Assembly: GCA_002451155.1 (NCBI GenBank)
Contig: DKBG01000035.1
Coordinates: 1-7,881 of the forward strand
DNA from: Ignavibacteria bacterium UBA6906
GTDB taxonomy: Bacteria > Bacteroidota > Ignavibacteria > UBA10030 > UBA6906
Direction of reading: 5' to 3'
DNA length: 7,881 nt
Shown: positions 5,828-7,881 of the stretch, piece by piece
Position numbering within the stretch: the first letter of the stretch is position 1
How the letters are laid out: each line of letters begins with the position of its first letter
Program-made: the position numbers and the translations under genes
Notes under the pieces: model-generated
What the model was told of the DNA's origin: nothing
The model's database searches: none
Seen by the model: the letters and a program-made list of their open reading frames with translations, nothing else

Positions 5828-7087
5828 TCACTTGATCTTATACACGTGGAACCCGTGTGGGCGATCCGATCCCACATATATCTTCGCATCAGCACTAATT
5901 GCTGGTCGGGAATCAATGTCCGGCACGGTGCCGTCAGGACTACGGAGACTCAGTTGGAACTTGAGTGTGCCGTTGGGCCTGACGGCTAGGAAATTGACGG
6001 TGTCTAGAGCCGTGCGTGTGGTGTTGGCACCGACATAGACGGTACCTGCACTGTCGATGGCCGGGACACATTGAGAGAAGTAATGCAAGGGGTACTTCCA
6101 CTTGAGCTTCCCTCCATAGTCAAGGGCATAGAGGGCTTGGCCGGTAATGTAGATGGTGCCGTCGCGGCCGATGACCGGGCCCGGATCCTCCGGCCCCCAC
6201 ATGATGCTGGTGCACTCCCAGCGCACGGTACCAGAGGGAGCAAGTGAAATCACACTTTCTGGACCGATGCCAATGTAAATGTTCCCATCGTTGTCTACAG
6301 CGGGACTCGATGGCGAATAACCCCGTTTGAATCTCCATTTCAGTGTTCCGCTGGTATCAATCGCATAGAGCGCTGCATACCCTGGGACATAAAGCGTCGC
6401 ACCATCGGGGCTGATAGCCAGTGAGTAGTGGAAACTCTCATCGGTAGAGTCGGGGACTGACATTCTCCAGTACAGTGTGCCGTCTTTGGTTATCGCGTAA
6501 AGGTAGTGTGCTGCCAAATAAATCATTTGGCCGTCTTTGGCGATCGACGGGGCGGTGAGTGCTTCGAATTGCCCAACACTGTACTGCCAGTTGAGACTCC
6601 CGCTGCGGTCGTAAGAATAGAGACACATATTCTGCTGCGCCACATCGCCGCCATAGATGTAGATGGTACCGTCACTGGCAATTAGCGGAGAGCTGTCCCC
6701 GCCACCGGCCGGTGCAGCCCACTTCTGATTTCCGGACGGCGTAACCGCGTAGAAGTATCGATTGTCACAACCGAAGTAGACCGTGCCATCCAAATCGATA
6801 GCCGGCGAGGAATAGACCGTAGAGCCGGCATCAAAGAGCCACTCTACTTTTCCTCCTTGGGGACCCATATATGGACTTCTCCCTGTGTGCTGCGGATCGT
6901 GAAGGAACATTGGCCAAGGGGAATTCGCCAGACCTGGCCAAGGAACATCCACTTGTGGTCGAGTCACCCAATTTGTGTCCACGGGAGGTTCATCAGGAGG
7001 GATGACCGGGGGCTCATCTTTCTTGCATGACATCAACAGCAAGAGCATCGAAACCGTAACCACAACGACGAATATAGTCGATCTCAT
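5828..7087 (-). CDS. Predicted lipoprotein with eight PQQ-like beta-propeller repeats
   Basis: 419 residues from the ATG at 7087, chosen because it starts a compact lipoprotein signal: MRS, hydrophobic FVVVVTVSMLLLL, then LMSC with C21 as lipidated cysteine, followed by KKDEPP. The ORF stays open to an ATG at 7168, but that adds 27 residues before the signal. After a Pro-rich linker come about eight repeats of the pattern 'SSPAID.DGTVYFG...LYAV...G.LKW', for example SSPAIDLDGTVYFG, SSPLIASDGTIYIYG, SSPAVDNDGNIYIG, GPVIGRDGTIYIT and VPAIDSAGTVYVG, ending in RPAISADAKIYVGSD. This is the PQQ_2/PQQ_3 (quinoprotein-like) beta-propeller fold also seen in BamB. The disulfide and metal-binding features of true PQQ dehydrogenases are not seen, so cofactor-free binding or scaffolding is more likely than an enzyme. 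Location is inferred to be a membrane-anchored, periplasmic or surface protein. Confidence 0.88.
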   Translation of the reverse strand: MRSTIFVVVVTVSMLLLLMSCKKDEPPVIPPDEPPVDTNWVTRPQVDVPWPGLANSPWPMFLHDPQHTGRSPYMGPQGGKVEWLFDAGSTVYSSPAIDLDGTVYFGCDNRYFYAVTPSGNQKWAAPAGGGDSSPLIASDGTIYIYGGDVAQQNMCLYSYDRSGSLNWQYSVGQFEALTAPSIAKDGQMIYLAAHYLYAITKDGTLYWRMSVPDSTDESFHYSLAISPDGATLYVPGYAALYAIDTSGTLKWRFKRGYSPSSPAVDNDGNIYIGIGPESVISLAPSGTVRWECTSIMWGPEDPGPVIGRDGTIYITGQALYALDYGGKLKWKYPLHYFSQCVPAIDSAGTVYVGANTTRTALDTVNFLAVRPNGTLKFQLSLRSPDGTVPDIDSRPAISADAKIYVGSDRPHGFHVYKIK

Positions 7088-7225
7088 TTCAGAATTCCGT
7101 ACTGAGTAGGGAGGGCGGAGTCCTCTGGACCTGGTCACCGTTGACGCATCTATCCTGGCTGCAGTCATTCACGACATAAGTCATCACCCACACCCTGCAA
7201 AAGATCGCGCCTGCTCACCTTGCAC

Positions 7226-7254
7226 AATATAGGCCGTGCGTCCAGCAGATTCAA
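7226..7254 (-). promoter_or_regulatory. Promoter for the PQQ-like lipoprotein gene
   Basis: On the minus strand TTGAAT (7254-7249) and TATATT (7231-7226) are spaced by 17 bases. Transcription would start near 7219, leaving a leader of about 130 bases before the ATG at 7087. It is the best -35/-10 pair I see in the region upstream of the gene. Confidence 0.45.
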
Positions 7255-7259
7255 GGCAA

Positions 7260-7655
7260 TTACTGGTGCGCTCGTTGGGGGTGACTAATTCCATCTGACC
7301 TTTGAAGTGGCGATATTTCTCTCTGGAGAGCAAATTCCCCCACTTCCAGAGCCGACATGGTAAGCTTATTCGCCTCCTTCCTCCGATTGTTTGTCCAAAT
7401 CTTCAGGTTTAACAGGACCATCGTTTCTGAGATTGCCTTAGTCAGAAAGGGAAACGAGATCCTTCTTCGAAGACTCGGGAAGATGAAAGTGGCGTTCGGC
7501 GAGATATGATAGCGCCCTAATGCGAGGCGGAAGTTCACAAATAGTGGTTCATTGTTGAGCGGATAATGCGCTAACGGTTAGTCAGATATCGATTAACGGT
7601 CCGTCCGACCTCGTCGAGTCCGGACACGGACGAGACGGGTGGACGATGATCTGAT
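7260..7655. other. Non-coding or decayed stretch without a recognisable gene
   Basis: A 92-codon minus-strand ORF (7260-7538) and shorter plus-strand frames exist, but none has a Shine-Dalgarno sequence, a signal, a known motif or gene-like composition. The stretch may be decayed coding DNA. Minor structures are CTAAC-G-GTTAG near 7571 and a GTCCGGAC palindrome near 7618. No assignment is made. Confidence 0.4.
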
Positions 7656-7661
7656 AATACC

Positions 7662-7686
7662 AAGGCCGCTTCTTCGAAGCGGCCTT
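7662..7686 (+). terminator. 11-bp perfect hairpin with 3-base loop, likely terminator
   Basis: AAGGCCGCTTC (7662-7672) and GAAGCGGCCTT (7676-7686) form an 11-bp perfect stem with a TTC loop. TTGG follows on the plus strand and TTGGTATT on the minus strand, weak T tracts. It immediately precedes the second copy of the 56-bp repeat, as the 1769-1815 hairpin precedes the GTGCCCGGAACC fragment. Confidence 0.5.
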
Positions 7687-7688
7687 TG

Positions 7689-7744
7689 GTGCCCGGAACC
7701 CGCCTCCTCCGCCTTCGGCGAATCCGGCGGGCAGGCAGGACCGT
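7689..7744 (+). repeat. 56-bp dispersed repeat, copy 2
   Basis: Matches 1693-1748 at 55 of 56 positions in the same orientation. The one change (A instead of G in the inner stem) shortens the TCCGCC/GGCGGA hairpin by its last pair. Sequence similarity to copy 1 stops right after GGACCGT. Confidence 0.85.
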
Positions 7745-7751
7745 TCGACTC

Positions 7752-7831
7752 CCCCTCGACTCGGTCGCTTCGCTCCCTCGCTCGGGGTCGCTCACGGCAT
7801 CGCCCCGAGCCCGCCAAAGCGGGTCGAGGGG
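7752..7831 (+). repeat. Nested palindromic block beside repeat copy 2
   Basis: CCCCTCGAC (7752-7760) pairs with GTCGAGGGG (7823-7831). Within them CTCGGGG (7781-7787) pairs with CCCCGAG (7803-7809), and CCCGC/GCGGG brackets a CAAA loop near 7811-7823. The block is C/G/T-rich with repeated TCGCT units (GGTCGCTTCGCTCCCTCGCTC). It looks like a multi-stem intergenic palindromic repeat rather than coding DNA. Confidence 0.6.
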
Positions 7832-7881
7832 CTCAGCTTGATCTCAACCCTGTCTTAGGAACATTGGAAACAAAAACGCCA

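Noticed and set aside
7260..7538. 92-codon minus-strand ORF, considered as a four-helix-bundle or antitoxin-like gene
   Set aside because: No family motif could be recognised in any frame, no ribosome site, and composition like random non-coding DNA.
7558..7600. CTAACGGTTAG and nearby TAACGGT repeats as an integron attC site
   Set aside because: The R/L core boxes (GTTRRRY with its complement at the proper spacing) and the attC bulged-stem layout are not present.
1..7881. CRISPR array or known defence/toxin-antitoxin module
   Set aside because: No regularly spaced short repeats and no cas, restriction, toxin or antitoxin motifs were seen in any frame.

Overview
The window looks like an accessory stretch of a mid-GC, Gram-negative-type bacterial chromosome. 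Four of its six protein genes encode exported envelope proteins: two lipoproteins with lipobox-like signal peptides and two Sec-signal proteins. The lipoproteins are beta-propeller proteins of a kind common in Bacteroidota/Chlorobiota-like (FCB group) genomes. That placement is a soft inference, because no rRNA, tRNA or housekeeping gene is present to fix it.

Layout. (1) 1-1460, +: the 3' part of a serine beta-lactamase/DD-peptidase-fold hydrolase, cut by the window start just before its SxxK motif. (2) 1461-2089: no intact gene. It holds a possible tyrosine-recombinase C-terminal scrap (1459-1578), a 56-bp dispersed repeat (1693-1748), a 17-bp perfect-stem hairpin (1769-1815) followed by a second copy of the repeat's first 12 bases, and a good promoter for the next gene. 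(3) 2090-3202, +: a lipoprotein with kelch/BNR-like propeller repeats. (4) 3410-3811, +: a small secreted protein whose last residues are encoded by an insertion-sequence end. (5) 3768-5277: an IS3-family element carrying orfB and orfA on the minus strand, with imperfect terminal inverted repeats and no visible target duplication. (6) 5257-5793, -: a second small secreted protein, also cut by the IS. (7) 5828-7087, -: a lipoprotein with about eight PQQ-like beta-propeller repeats, 34 bp upstream of the previous gene and probably co-transcribed with it. (8) 7088-7881: a promoter, then no recognisable gene, then a second hairpin, the second copy of the 56-bp repeat (7689-7744) and a nested palindromic block.

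How it fits together. The two small secreted genes converge on the IS and each loses its C-terminus exactly at an IS end. With no target duplication, this is best explained by a deletion or rearrangement next to the IS rather than a simple insertion. The IS is visibly richer in GC than its neighbours. The two copies of the 56-bp repeat, in direct orientation and each associated with a hairpin, bracket the block of exported-protein genes and the IS. Whether that bracket is a mobile unit or just a common genomic repeat cannot be decided from this window. No CRISPR array, RNA gene or recognisable defence system was found.
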